From: Adiantum capillus-veneris
Lineage: Eukaryota; Streptophyta; Polypodiopsida; Polypodiales; Pteridaceae
Direction: 5' to 3'
Assembly: GCA_014529385.2 (NCBI GenBank)
Contig: CM043960.1
Location: forward strand, 25,776,396 to 25,840,395
DNA: 64,000 bases
Positions within the stretch are counted from its first letter, which is position 1. Every line of letters begins with the position of its first letter. The notes below the pieces were generated by a model. It was not told the origin of the DNA. It worked only from the letters and a program-made list of their open reading frames with translations, and did not search any database. Shown in pieces: positions 13,601 to 23,900 of this stretch. The position numbers were made by a program, and so were the translations under genes.

Positions 13601-14672
13601 TGTTAATGCTTTCTTGGATGGTGATATATTTGAGGAAGTTTATGTAACGCCGTCTCGGTTTTGTCAAGAAAGGACAAGAAGATAAAGTGTGCAAGTAAGA
13701 AATCTTTGTATGGGTTGAAGCAATCTCCTCGTGCTTGGTATGAGAAAGGTCACACTCATTTGATTAAACAAGGATTTTGTAAAGTCCAGTAGAAAGCACT
13801 CTGTATACCAAGTGTGAGGGTGATGTATTTCTTGTCATCGTTCTTTATGTTAACAATTTGTTGATTCCTGGACCGAATGAGACAACATTGTTGAATTCAA
13901 GGCTCTTTTGAATGGTACTTTCAAGATGAAAGACTTGGGGATTTTGCATCATTACTTGGGCATACAATTTAAGCAGTGTGATGGAGGTATTTCCTTGTAT
14001 CAAACAAGCTACATAGAGACATTACTATGTGATCCTGTCGATGTCACTCTTTATGGATGCGTTATTTATATATGCAATATGAGGTAGGATATTCAATTTG
14101 TCGTCTCACAGGTTAGTAGATTTATGCATAGCCCAGGGTCTAAGAATTGGAAGGCTATTAAGAGGATCTTTTGTACTTGAGTGGCACTTTGATTCTTGGG
14201 TTGTTTTATCCCAAGGGGGGTCATTCTCACCATATTTACATGCTTTTTCGAGCTCAAATTGGGCTAGTTGTTATGATGCACAAGTGTCCACAAGTGATTC
14301 TTGTTTCATGCTCGATACTTCATGCATATCATGGTACCTATGTGGTCACTTCCAGTTGTGAGGTTGAGTACAGGGCAGTTGTCACACAGCTATGGTTGAG
14401 TGTGTATAAGGTGTTGGACAAGACACTTCCAACATCATCTACACTGACAATCAAAGCGCATTGATAGTTGTAAGGAACCCAATTTTTCATGCTCGCACAA
14501 AGCACATTGAGGTGCATTATCACTATGTCAAAGAGAGACTCTCAGTAGGAGAGATCAGCTTGGCTTATGTATCTAAACATGACAAGCTTGCATATCTATT
14601 CACAAAGGCATGCCTATGAGAAGTTTGAAGCTTTTCACAAAGCTTTGGGCTTGCTTCCCTTTGTGGATTGAT
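10688..14672 (+). pseudogene. Decayed copia gag-pol
   Basis: The start ATGGCTGACAACAAC matches the gag start of the younger copy. Recognisable parts are the zinc knuckle CHYCKANDHLINQC (11493-11534, intact CCHC spacing), the protease/gag-pre-integrase segment from 11699 with WYFESGDTKHITSHHDL, integrase near 12240-12520 with VHNDICGPMQTPSLGNYLYF, and a copia reverse transcriptase and RNase H from about 13180 to 14672. The protease motif DSGATKHI of the younger copy is ESGDTKHI here, so the catalytic Asp is lost. Many CAG or CAA codons of the younger copy are TAG or TAA. The gene cannot be functional. Confidence 0.9.
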
Positions 14673-14748
14673 CATGTCCTCAGGTCATGGCACTTCCCTA
14701 TACACTATGTGCCAGCTCTTGTTCACCGCATCACTCCTAGGGGGGATT

Positions 14749-14946
14749 TGTTACCATGTATGTGGTAGTGATGTGTGTGAACATACTTAGGACCGCTGCG
14801 GCATTTTCCCCTCGCTTGGAGGTTTTTTCCCTCGTGCATTGTATATACGTCCATCATTCTTGGGCTAACTTATCTTTCCATTTGTGCACTAAGCAATACA
14901 CTCTCTATTACGTGCCTTGAGCTTCTTCATCTTCTCCAAGCTATGT
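14749..14946 (+). repeat. 3' LTR of the old copia element, 3' truncated
   Basis: Starts TGTTACCATGTATGTGGTAG directly after a GGGGGGATT purine tract (14740-14748) and follows the family LTR to CTCCAAGCTATGT. The last 25-30 bases, including the terminal CA, are missing. Confidence 0.85.
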
Positions 14947-15151
14947 ATAAAAATCCATTTTTACATCGTAGAAAACCTGAAGAATGAAGTGTACTCTCAT
15001 CAAGGAGAGATTCATGAAATCGAGAGTACGCACCACTATTTGACCATCCATTTGGAATTTGCGCTTTCTTAGAAGAGTACAATGGACTATACCACCAATC
15101 CCAAAAAAAATAAATAGTTTTCTAGAGGCAAACCGCAAGTAGCTAGAGGGA

Positions 15152-15944
15152 ATGACCGATATGTCAATGATCATGGAACAAATTTACACCGCAAGTGAAG
15201 AACAAGAAAAGAAGATCAAAGAGATAAACACTTCTATGTTGGACACAAGTGCTCATGCCCAGTGGTTACATATGCAATTAGATGTGGAAAATATTCAAAT
15301 AGCACAATCCAGGTTGAGGCTTAAAGATCAAAATGAGCTTCTAGATAAGCTAAGGACCAACCCACCATCCTCACACTTTGAGGGTCTGACTTGACTTATC
15401 AAGCTCTAGAAAAGAGAAATAAAGACCCAGAGATGGAGCGAAAACTTGAATAGATGAAAAGAAGAGAGCTATCCTTGAGCTTCATGCACAAGGAAGAGGA
15501 CTACCAAAAGAAAATAACACAGGTTCAATTTACCCCAGACTGTCTCCACCATTAGGGAAGCCCATTGAAGAGTATGCCATAAAGATTCTGACAGAAGCCA
15601 TTGGAATATTCAAGAGGATCCCTGATTTGGCTTGCAACATGTTTATAAGGATTTCGAAAATGATTCTAACATGTTTGAAAACATTCCACCAAGGTGAACA
15701 AATAGATGCTCGTTGGATATTCTTCCTCGATGACAATCAAGGGCTCTGCTATGATCTGTCGGACCAGCCTACAGACGAAGTCCTTTATGGCTTATATGGT
15801 AGGTTGATGTTTCTACCCTCCTACTGTATGAAAATCTTTGAAGAAGCCTTCTATATGGGGTTTTTCACGTTCAAATTCAAAAATTTTGATCGTATGATAG
15901 CCGATTGTGCACATGTTTTGTGGGATATTCTACAATGGAACTAA
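15152..15944 (+). pseudogene. Coiled-coil ORF and following frame, upstream of the PPT
   Basis: The 80-codon frame 15152-15394 is rich in Glu, Lys, Gln and Leu with heptad-like spacing (EEQEKKIKEI, then SRLRLKDQNELLDKLRTNPP), as expected for a coiled coil. In the next frame the text goes on as ALEKRNKDPEMERKLE and LSLSFMHKEEDYQKK. A 105-codon frame at 15627-15944 follows (FLDDNQGLCYDLSDQPTDEV, then FKFKNFDRMIADCAHVL). A diverged copy of the coiled-coil part lies near 23400-23890. No known domain is recognised. Its place just before a polypurine tract suggests an extra 3' ORF of a retroelement. Confidence 0.5.
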
Positions 15945-16097
15945 AGAAAAAAAAAGATCTTCAACACTTCATTGATGGATAGAAGAAGATGCAGATAAGG
16001 TATCGAGAAGCTTTGGAAGCTCTACAAAAGTAGCACAACACGCGGAAGCGTGTCCACTACCTCGCCATTAAATAGATGTGTCACAGATGACCTAGCT

Positions 16098-16109
16098 AAG
16101 AGGGGGGAA
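16098..16109 (+). other. Polypurine tract
   Basis: AAGAGGGGGGAA directly precedes TGCTAGCACC. Twelve purines in a row next to a TG start is the usual plus-strand primer arrangement of an LTR element. Confidence 0.65.
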
Positions 16110-16613
16110 TGCTAGCACCAAGCTAGTAGAGCAACCAGTTTTTGAGCCCAAGGATCGTAGTTCTACTTTATTATACTCAATGCAAACCCCATTGAGTCAA
16201 AATCTTGTACCTTCTTTTATTCTTACAAAAATGTACAAGATTCTGGGGCTATGAGCTTCTAGATTGTATTACCCAAATGTGATATCATTAGTCCCATTCT
16301 ACCCCAAGTTTGAGTCAGATTATCATTTCTAAACCTTGGTTAAGGTATAAAAGCCAATTTTTGTAAAAACCTTTTAAGTTTTAGGATAATGAAATTTACA
16401 TCATTGTCTTTGAGCACTGTGTACTCTCCCTCTCTCTTCTAATGCTCATATCTCCTTCGCGGATTATCTGTTTGAAGTAACATTTGCTTTTATATGTTCG
16501 CAGGTGAAAGATCCATGTAACTATGTAAGTCTCTTGCAATGGTTCTGTGAATTTGTTGTCGCTAATCCTCTTGCCAATCATCTTCTCATAACTCAAGATT
16601 TAAGCATAAAAAT
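16110..16613 (+). repeat. LTR of the coiled-coil retroelement, interrupted
   Basis: Begins TGCTAGCACC after the polypurine tract. A TATA box (TATAAAAG, 16346-16353) lies about 235 bases in, which suits an LTR promoter. The end is not certain because the younger copia begins at 16614; no second copy is in the window to define it. Confidence 0.5.
16346..16353 (+). promoter_or_regulatory. TATA box inside the LTR
   Basis: TATAAAAG in the context GGTTAAGGTATAAAAGCC. It is the best TATA match in this LTR and sits at a sensible distance from the LTR start. Confidence 0.5.
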
Positions 16614-16840
16614 TGTTACCATATACATGTGGTAGTGATGTGTGTGAACACACTAGGACGGACGGGGCATTTTTTCCCTCTTTAGGAGGTTTTTTCCCCC
16701 GTGCATTGTATATACACCCATCACTCTAGGGCTATCTATCTTTCCATTGCACACTAAGTAACACACTCTCTATTGTGTGCCTTGAGCTTCCTTCGTCTTC
16801 TCCAAGCTGTGTGTGTTTCTTTGCAACCCTAATTCCAACA
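16614..16840 (+). repeat. 5' LTR of the younger copia
   Basis: 227 bp, TG...CA ends. It contains TGTATATAC (near 16697), a likely TATA element, and AACACACTCTCTATTGTGTG downstream. Confidence 0.95.
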
Positions 16841-16842
16841 AT

Positions 16843-16854
16843 TGGTATCAGAGC
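16843..16854 (+). other. Primer-binding site, initiator tRNA-Met
   Basis: TGGTATCAGAGC two bases after the 5' LTR, the same primer site as in the older copy. Confidence 0.93.
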
Positions 16855-17202
16855 AGGTCACGTCCTCCTGGGCTTAGTCGCTAGCTGCTCCAGCACACAC
16901 CTGCTCACTTTCTCCGATTTCAGTGAGCTTTGGCAAGCATTCATCAGTCGACAAATATTTTGGGTAAGCTCGTAGAGCTTGGTCTGCTCAGAATTTTGAT
17001 TTGGGCTCATTTCGGCCTCCATTTCCACTACAGGCAGTACTGCACAGGCTATTTCGTCATTTTGTGCAGAATTTTTGTCAGTGCCGTTTTCTGCATAACA
17101 GGTGCCTTACAGCCTTCTACGGTTTGTGCTATATAGCACAGGTTGTTCCCGCTCTGTTTCTCCTATTTTCGAGCAGTTTTCACATCAGGTGCAGCATTTA
17201 CC

Positions 17203-18255
17203 ATGGCTGACAACGACAACACAGATGTGTTCAAGATGTTTGCTGCTGAGGATAGGTTGGATGGGGACAACTACCCTATGTGGGCTTATATGATGCAACA
17301 TGTTCTTGTGTCAAAGGGTGTCTGGAACATTGTGCGGGGCATTGATGTACGTCCTGGTTATGAGGATGTAGGGGATGTTGCAGGTCTTGCTGCAAGGATT
17401 GCAGCTGTTAGAGTTGTTTTGCCTACGACAGAACAAGCTCGTTGGGATGTTAAGGATGCGCAGGCTCATGCATTGATTGCGTTGTCTGTGAAGCGCACCA
17501 TTGTTCCTCACATCCGTTCAGCAAAATCTGCAAAACAGGCTTGGGATATTCTAGCAGGTCTTTATGCAAGCCGCAATGAGGCTAAAATTGCTTTGCTGCT
17601 TAAAGATCTGGAGTCGAAGATTATGCATGAGGAAGATGATATGGACACTTTCCTTGCTAGTGTGAAGGATATCAATGAGCAACTTATTTCTGCAGGTGAA
17701 GTTATTTCAGACAGTTCCCTTGTGCAGACTGTTCTTGATGCCTTACCAGATTCTTACTAGACTTTTGCTAGTACTTGGAGACTTATGACCCAAGGAAATC
17801 CAGAAGTTGTCAAGTTTGATGCATTATGCACATTGCTGTTGCAAGAGTCACTTTCGAGAAAAAACAGGACTAGACAGCCTGCAATTGAATAGGCTTTTAT
17901 TGCTTCTTAAAGAAAGGGTGGTAACAACAATGCAGCCACTTCCTATGGTTCTACTGCGAGTGGCAAAAATTCTGTTCCTAATACTCTGCTGGCATCAATT
18001 CGTTTAGAAATTTTGGTGATAAGGGCAAAAAGAAGATACGTTGCCATTATTGTAAAGCCCATGATCACTTGATCAAGTCGTGTCCTAAGTTGAAGGCCAA
18101 AGAGGCTAAGAAGAAAGAGGGTGGTTCCACTGCAAATGCTGGTTCCACTACAAATACAGCCATTGTTGAGTCTTCTGTGAAAGGAGACTGTGTTGCTGAT
18201 GTTGATGCAGAATGGGCTTTTAGCGCAGAGTGTACTTACAATCCTGATGTCCATG
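17203..18255 (+). pseudogene. copia gag with CCHC zinc knuckle (broken)
   Basis: Gag forms the capsid-like particle that packages the RNA. The start ATGGCTGACAACGACAAC at 17203 is the better choice over an upstream start at 17143, because the older copy begins at the same place. The first 186 codons are open (LDGDNYPMWAYMMQHVL near residue 25, typical of copia gag) and end at TAG 17758-17760 where the older copy has AAG. Frameshifts follow near 17850-18010. The zinc knuckle CHYCKAHDHLIKSC (C-x2-C-x4-H-x4-C) lies at 18040-18081 in another frame, followed by a Lys-rich and Ser/Thr-rich linker. Confidence 0.92.
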
Positions 18256-18664
18256 ATGCATGCTTGTCAGTTGCTCTGCAGATTCACATGTGTGGTATTT
18301 CGATAGTGGTGCTACAAAGCACATTACCTCACATCGTGAATTGTTTACCTCTCTCGAGTCTGTCCCTCATGGGAATTCAGTCACTTGTGCCAAAAACGCC
18401 TCTTATCCAGTTCAAGGAGTTGGAAAGATTGTGCTCACTGCTGCTAATGGCAGTTCCTTCACACTTGTTGATGCACTTTATGTAGGTGGGATCAAGAAGA
18501 ATCTCTTGTCTGTATCCGCACTTGCTAGACTTGGACTTGTAGTCAAATTTGTGGATGACAGATGTATAGTTCATGATCTCAGTTTTGGTGATGAAATTGT
18601 TGCATCTGGGATTTTGTGTCATGGGATGTATAGGCTCACTTTGTATGACAAGTGTGGAAAATAA
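18256..18664 (+). pseudogene. copia protease region (frame-shifted from gag)
   Basis: The frame beginning at 18260 contains WYFDSGATKHITSHRELF, with the DSGA aspartic-protease active site. The protease cuts the gag-pol polyprotein. The frame runs on through VDALYVGGIKKNLLSVSALA and ends at TAA 18662-18664. In the older copy the same segment continues without a stop into the pre-integrase region. The link to the gag frame is lost by a one-base shift near 18270. Confidence 0.9.
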
Positions 18665-18699
18665 TTTACAAATGCTGTTGCAAATTCAAGGGCTATTAA

Positions 18700-19281
18700 G
18701 ATGCAAAAATTTGGCATGCACGTTTTGGTCATCTGAATTTTGCCAGTTTGCTGCGTTTACAGAAATCTGATATGGTTGCTTCTTTGCCACCTCTTGAAGC
18801 ACCTGTCAAACATGTTTGTGAAGGCTGTATTTTGGGTAAGATGCAGCGTTCTAATTTTCCAAAGGATGGTTCAGTCCGGGCCACATGCAAGTTGCAGCTT
18901 GTGCATAGTGATGTTTGTGGGCCCATGCAAACTCCGTCCTTGGACAATTACCTGTACTTCGTGACTTTCATTGATGATTACTCCAGGCATGCATGGGTAT
19001 TTCTGCTTAAAGCGAAGTCCGAAGTCTTTATGTGCTTCAAACAATTTCTGGCTATGGCTGAAAATGTCTCAAAATGTACTATGGGAACCCTCCATTCAGA
19101 TCGAGGGGGGGAGTATATGTCTCATGAATTTAATGCATTTCTGGCTAGTCGTGGGATAAAACACCAATGTACAGTGCCTTATACACCTCAGCAAAATGGT
19201 GTTGCTGAGAGGAAAAACAAGTCATTGACGGAAATGGCACGATGTATGGTCAAAAGTCAAGCTTTGCCGCATTCTTTTTAG
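18700..19281 (+). pseudogene. copia integrase core (broken)
   Basis: From 18748: VCEGCILGKMQRSNFPKDGS (the end of the pre-integrase zinc region), then VHSDVCGPMQTPSLDNYLYF with the first catalytic Asp, FIDDYSRHAWVFLLKAKSEV, LHSDRGGEYMSHEF with the second Asp, and PYTPQQNGVAERKNKSL with the catalytic Glu. The D, D, E triad is complete. The frame ends at TAG 19279-19281 and the rest of pol restarts in another frame at 19294. Integrase inserts the DNA copy into the genome. Confidence 0.93.
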
Positions 19282-19293
19282 CTTGAGGCCATC

Positions 19294-21108
19294 ATGTGTG
19301 CCACTTATGTACTTAAGAGGTGTCCTACGAAAGCTTTGCAGTCTATTACTCCATATGAAGCATGGCATGATAGAAAGCCTTCTATTGAGCACATGCGGGT
19401 TTTTGGCTGTTTGGCATATGCTTTGGTGCCACAAGTGCAGCGCAGAAAATTGGATGAGAAGGTTGTCAAATGTATTTTTTTTTGTTATAGTGGTGAAAGC
19501 AAAGGTTACATGTTGTATCATCCGCAAACAAAACGTATTCTGGTTTCTCGGGATGTAGTGTTTGTGGAAGATTATGTTCAGCCCTTGCTGTCATGTACTA
19601 GAGACAGTAATGTAAGCTCACATGACATTTATGACACTTTGTTGCCTCTTTTCAGTGGTGGAAATAGGAATGTAAGTTCCAATGAGGCAAATGTACAGCC
19701 TATGGGGGTTTTGAAAAATGTTATAGATCAGCCTATTACTGATGCAGATGTACATGATGTACTTGATGAAGAAAGGGCTGAAAATGAGCAAGCTAGAGGT
19801 ATGCCAAAATGGCTGGTGCACACTTTGCGTGATAGTAAATTGGATGCACCTTTGTCTAGTCGTACTCGTTCAGGCTCTCGCCATGCATCTTATGCATCAG
19901 ATTGTTATGCTTTGGCTGTGTCTAGCTTACATGATGTTGAGGAGCCTCTGTCTTTCGATGAAGCACAGAATTCAGAAAATTGGATGGCTGCCATGCAATC
20001 AGAATATGATGCACTCATAGAAAATGACACATGGACTTTATGTGATTTGCCTCCTGGCAAAAAGGCCATTGGTACAAAGTGGGTTTACAAGTTGAAACGC
20101 AAGCCGGATGGTGAGATTGATCGCCATAAGGCTCGACTTGTTGCAAAGGGTTATGCACAACAAAAAGGCATAGATTATGAAGAGACTTTTGCTCCCACTT
20201 GTCGTATGACTACTGTACGTTTTCTATGTGCATTGGCAGCTCATTTTGGTTGGGATGTACATCAATCCGACATTGTTACTGCTTTCTTGAATGGTGACAT
20301 ATTTGAGGAAGTTTATGTAACGCAGCCTCGCGGTTTTGTCATAAAAGGACAAGAGGACAAAGTGTGTAGATGTAAGAAGGCTTTGTATGGGTTGAAGCAA
20401 TCTCCTCGTGCTTGGTATGAGAAAGATGACACTCATTTAATTAAACGAGGCTTTCGTAACAGTCCAACAGAAAGCACATTGTATGTAAAGCGTGAGGATG
20501 ATGTATTTCTCATTGTGATTCTTTATGTTGATGATTTGCTGATCACTGAACCAAATGAGAGACATATTGATGAATTTAAGGCTGATTTGAATGCTACTTT
20601 CAAGATGAAAGATTTGGAGCTGTTGCATCATTATTTGGGCATACAGTTTAAGCAGTGTGATGGTGGTATTGCCTTGTGTCAGAAAAGTTACATAGAGACA
20701 TTGCTATGTAAGTTTGGACTTGAGGATTGCAAACCTATTGCCACTCCCATGGAAACAGGTTTGAAGTTGAGTCTACATGATGCTGGCGATCCTGCTGATG
20801 TCACTCTTTACCAAACTGCTGTTGGCTGCCTCATTTATGTATGCAACACGAGGCCAGATATTCAGTTTGCAGTCTCACAGGTTAGCAGATTTATGCATAG
20901 CCCAGGGTCTAAGCATTGGCAAGCTATCAAGAGGATTTTCTGCTACCTTAGTGGCACTTTACATCTTGGCTTTTTTTATCCCAAGGGGGGATCATTGCCG
21001 CCAGATTACATGCTTTTTCGGACTCAGATTGGGCTGGTTGTTTTGACACGCGAGTGTCCACAAGTGGTTTTTGTTTCATGCTTGGCAGTTCATGTATATC
21101 ATGGTTGA
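19294..21108 (+). pseudogene. copia reverse transcriptase
   Basis: A long open frame of 604 codons covering the integrase C-terminus and the whole reverse transcriptase. Landmarks are KKAIGTKWVYKLKRKPDGEI, ARLVAKGYAQQKGIDYEETF, HQSDIVTAFLNGDIFEEVYV, KALYGLKQSPRAWYEK and the catalytic box VILYVDDLLIT (near 20517). All core motifs appear present. The frame ends within RNase H through a frameshift near 21030-21050, so this is the best-kept part of the element. Confidence 0.95.
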
Positions 21109-21479
21109 GCAAGAAGCAACCTACTGTGGCCACTTCGAGTTGTGAGGCTGAGTATAGGGTAGTCTTCACAGCTACGGTTGAGTGTGTATGGCTCAGACGC
21201 CTTATGGCTGATTTGGGTGTTGGACAGGACACTGCCAACACTATCTACACTGACAGTCAGAGCGCATTGGCAGTTGCGAGAAACCCAGTTTTTCATGCTC
21301 GCACAAAGAACATTGAGGTGCATGACCACTATGTCAGGGAGAGGCTCTCAGCAGGAGAGACCAGCTTGGCTTATGTGCCAACACAGGACAACCTTGCAGA
21401 AATTTTCACAAAGGCATTGTCTCGTGAGAAGCTTGAAGCTTTCCGCAAAGCTTTGGGCTTACTCCCCTTTGTGGACTGA
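21054..21479 (+). pseudogene. copia RNase H and pol C-terminus
   Basis: A second frame carries STSGFCFMLGSSCISWLSKK, TVATSSCEAEYRVVFTATVE (Glu of the RNase H site), NTIYTDSQSALAVARNPVFH (Asp), KNIEVHDHYVRERL and AYVPTQDNLAEIFTKAL, then stops at TGA 21477-21479. RNase H removes the RNA template after first-strand synthesis. The polypurine tract GAGGAGGGA lies about 65 bases downstream. Confidence 0.93.
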
Positions 21480-21543
21480 TCCTGTCCTCAGGGCATAACA
21501 CTTCCCTTTACTCATTTGCCAGCTCTCGTTCACCGCATCACTC

Positions 21544-21552
21544 GAGGAGGGA
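21544..21552 (+). other. Polypurine tract of the younger copia
   Basis: GAGGAGGGA, two bases before the 3' LTR start. The older copy has GGGGGGATT at the same position. Confidence 0.75.
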
Positions 21553-21554
21553 TT

Positions 21555-21781
21555 TGTTACCATATACATGTGGTAGTGATGTGTGTGAACACACTAGGAC
21601 CGCCGGGGCATTTTTTCCCTCTTTAGGAGGTTTTTCCCCCCATGCATTGTATATACGCCCATCACTCTATGGCTATCTATCTTTCCATTGCACACTAAGT
21701 AACACACTCTCTATTGTGTGCCTTGAGCTTCCTTCGTCTTCTCCAAGCTGTTTGTGTTTCTCTGCAACCCTAATTCCAACA
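21555..21781 (+). repeat. 3' LTR of the younger copia
   Basis: 227 bp, same length and ends as the 5' LTR, differing at about eight positions. Confidence 0.95.
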
Positions 21782-21794
21782 AAAAGGTTCATTT

Positions 21795-22055
21795 TAGCTA
21801 CAGGAGGGTTAAATCATTTTTTTCCATTGTACCTAAAATAGCTATTCCTGCTAGTATGTTATGTGTTTTTTTCTACAATTTTTACGATCTAACATGGTAA
21901 TAACTCTTCCTTTTCGTAGCATCGCTTTTACGATCCCAGGAGCACTGGCCGCTATGGATTAAAAAGAAGTAAAAATACTTTTAGCTTATAGTTCTATTGG
22001 GCACGTAGGTTATCTTCTAATTGTTTTTTCATGTGGAACCGGTATTGGGGCATCA
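21795..22055 (+). pseudogene. nad2: Nuclear copy of mitochondrial nad2 fragment
   Basis: nad2 encodes NADH dehydrogenase subunit 2 of respiratory complex I. In one frame the text reads SFFSIVPKIAIPASML and then CVFFYNFYDLTW followed by TAA TAA; after a one-base shift it continues GALAAMD, TAA, KEVKILLAYSSIGHVGYLLI and VFSCGTG. The AYSSIGHVGYLLI segment and the FYDxTW segment are characteristic of plant nad2. The three TAA codons sit where Gln (CAA) is usual. It starts within about 15-30 bases of the copia LTR end. No promoter or flanking exon is present, so it is an organelle-to-nucleus insertion. Confidence 0.85.
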
Positions 22056-22439
22056 AATCCAAGCTTCTAGGTGCATTTTCGATCGAAACCGACTAGGTCA
22101 AATCTATCTTGTTGATAATATTCATTATTTTTGCAAGTGGTTAGAGAGTGGATTCAAAAATTTAGTCATGCCTGTCTAGGTTATGTCTATTATAAGCTTT
22201 GTACAATCTAGAGTTTGGTAGTTAAGTGAACTGTCCTGATTTTCTTGCTAATGTGACGACTAGCTTTTGTTGTCTGACATACAATTGAGTGTTGCATTCG
22301 AGTAGTTTGGCATTGAGTGTGTTTTCCAAGAGATTTAAAACCTCTTGTAGCCTCCATAGTCGTTCAACTATGTCTCACATATTGACAATTATGTACTTGG
22401 TTCTTTCTATGTCTACAATAAGAAAGAGTGAGGTTTGGC

Positions 22440-23900
22440 AACCCACCCATATAATAATGAAGAAGCAGAAGATGAAGAAGCCAAAACGGATAAATCCCCA
22501 GCTACCCGCTCTATGTTGGAACTTTTGGAGGACAAAGAAAAAGGTGAAGAAGATGAAGAGAACTCTGAAATGAAGACTTAGAAGAAATCCTCCAGGGATA
22601 AAGCTCCCACAACAACCACTAAAGGTACACGATAGAGGAAGAAAAGAAGATAGCTACTAGAGGAAAATAGAAAGTGGGTGAACGAAGCAACAAGCACGCA
22701 AAGGTGCCATCATCTATCAAAGTTGAGGGGCCATCATAGCGAGATGCCCGGCTAGAAAGAGAAGAGGAAGCATTTGAGAGGGGAAGAGGGCTTTGAGAAG
22801 ACTTTGAGGAGTTCTGGCAACCCTTTTTTAGGAAGCTTAGAACAAAAAACCCAATGTTTTGACAAGAACCTGATTCATTAGCAAGGTTTGAGTTCCTTTT
22901 TGTTCTAGAATAGAGAGAGGACGAATAGAGAGAGGACCCATGAAGCAAAGAAAAAACTAAAAGAATCACAATCTAATCCACATCTAGAGAATACCATTCC
23001 AAGCATACAACCGCAAGAGTTAGGTGTAACCACTACCACTACTGAGCTTGTAACGTAGCATAGGGTCCTATTACCCATTCTTGAAGTTCCTCTGGAGGAG
23101 TTTTTTCCAAAAAGTACACCTCCACACCAATCAATTGGATAGGAGGAAGTTAAAGAAAATAGGAACAAAGAGGACCAAAGCATAGAAGATCAAAATGTAG
23201 ACAAGGAAAATGAGGATAAAGGAGAAGACAAGGGAGACCAAAAAGGTGAAAATTCAAAAAGATAGGAAGAAGCAAGCACCTCTCTAATAGCACCGATAAG
23301 TGACATTGAGAATTATGCTAGTTTTGCTCACCACATCATTGACAAGATGAAAGTTGAGGTGTATGCTAAGTAGGATCACATTAAAGATCTACAAGCAACC
23401 CTCGGGCAAACTCTAACATGATTAGATATCGCAAATTCTTTCAATGAGAATTCAACAACTCACACAAAAATCACAAGCAAAGATCAGATGCTTGCATGAA
23501 AAGAATGAAAGCCAACAAAAAGAGTTTTCTGAAGTGGCTAGAGTCATGGAGAGCCTCTCCATGGTCAGTGAAGAGTAGGAAAAGAGTTTAAAACAAATTG
23601 ACATTGCATTTCTAAACCTAGTGCACATTCTCAATGGATACAAGTTCAGCTCAAGGTTGCAAACATTAAATGGGCCAATACATAGACGAGGAATAAAGCT
23701 CAATATCAACTTCTTAGTCAGCTGAGAACTAATCCAACAATACTCTCCTTGCAAGCAATAGACGAAGCCTATCAAGCTATGGAGAAGAAGAACAAAGATG
23801 TGGAAATAGAACTCAACCTAGGATATATCATAGGCGGGAAATCTCATTGAGTTTCATGCAAAAAGAAGAAGCTTATCACAAGCAAAAAGAGTGACACTTA
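22440..23900 (+). pseudogene. Decayed acidic coiled-coil ORF, second copy
   Basis: Piecing together frames gives an acidic stretch (YNNEEAEDEEAKTDKSPATR, then MLELLEDKEKGEEDEENSEM), a middle part with ARLEREEEAFERGRGL, and a C-terminal part with LLSQLRTNPTILSLQAIDEA and AYQAMEKKNKDVEIE. The C-terminal part matches the 15300-15510 frame (LDKLRTNPP, ALEKRNKDPEMERK, LSFMHKEEDYQKK against LSFMQKEEAYHK). Many stops are TAG or TAA where Gln fits. No polypurine tract or LTR is seen after it. Function is unknown. Confidence 0.5.

Larger units (their letters stand above)
10150..14946 (+). mobile_element. Old Ty1/copia element, same family as the one at 16614
   Basis: Left LTR remnant, tRNA-iMet primer-binding site, gag, protease, integrase, reverse transcriptase and RNase H in copia order, then a polypurine tract and a right LTR. 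It aligns along its whole length with the younger copy at 16614-21781 but has many stops, frameshifts and deletions. One deletion sits in gag near 10807; another large one removes the middle of reverse transcriptase near 13525. The right LTR is cut near 14946 and joined to unrelated retroelement sequence. No target duplication can be read because both ends are damaged. Confidence 0.9.
14947..16613 (+). mobile_element. 3' part of a different LTR retroelement, cut by the younger copia
   Basis: Two decayed reading frames are followed by a strong polypurine tract (AAGAGGGGGGAA, 16098-16109) and then by sequence starting TGCTAGCACC that has LTR features, including a TATA box. The 5' side is joined to the truncated copia LTR at 14946, and the 3' side is interrupted by the younger copia at 16614. 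No protease, integrase or reverse transcriptase of this element is present in the window, so its superfamily is unknown. Confidence 0.55.
16614..21781 (+). mobile_element. Younger Ty1/copia LTR retrotransposon
   Basis: A 5168-bp element bounded by two 227-bp LTRs that start TGTTACC and end CCAACA. The flanks are AAAAT on the left and AAAAG on the right, a 4/5 match that could be a 5-bp target duplication with one change. I count about eight differences between the LTRs (roughly 96% identity), so the insertion is not recent. The order is gag, protease, integrase, reverse transcriptase, RNase H, which defines copia. The reading frame is broken at several points, so this copy is non-autonomous. 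Confidence 0.95.

Noticed and set aside
21795-22055. Chloroplast ndhB instead of mitochondrial nad2
   Set aside because: The AYSSIGHVGYLLI and FYDxTW segments fit nad2 better than ndhB, which has a different sequence after AYSSIG.
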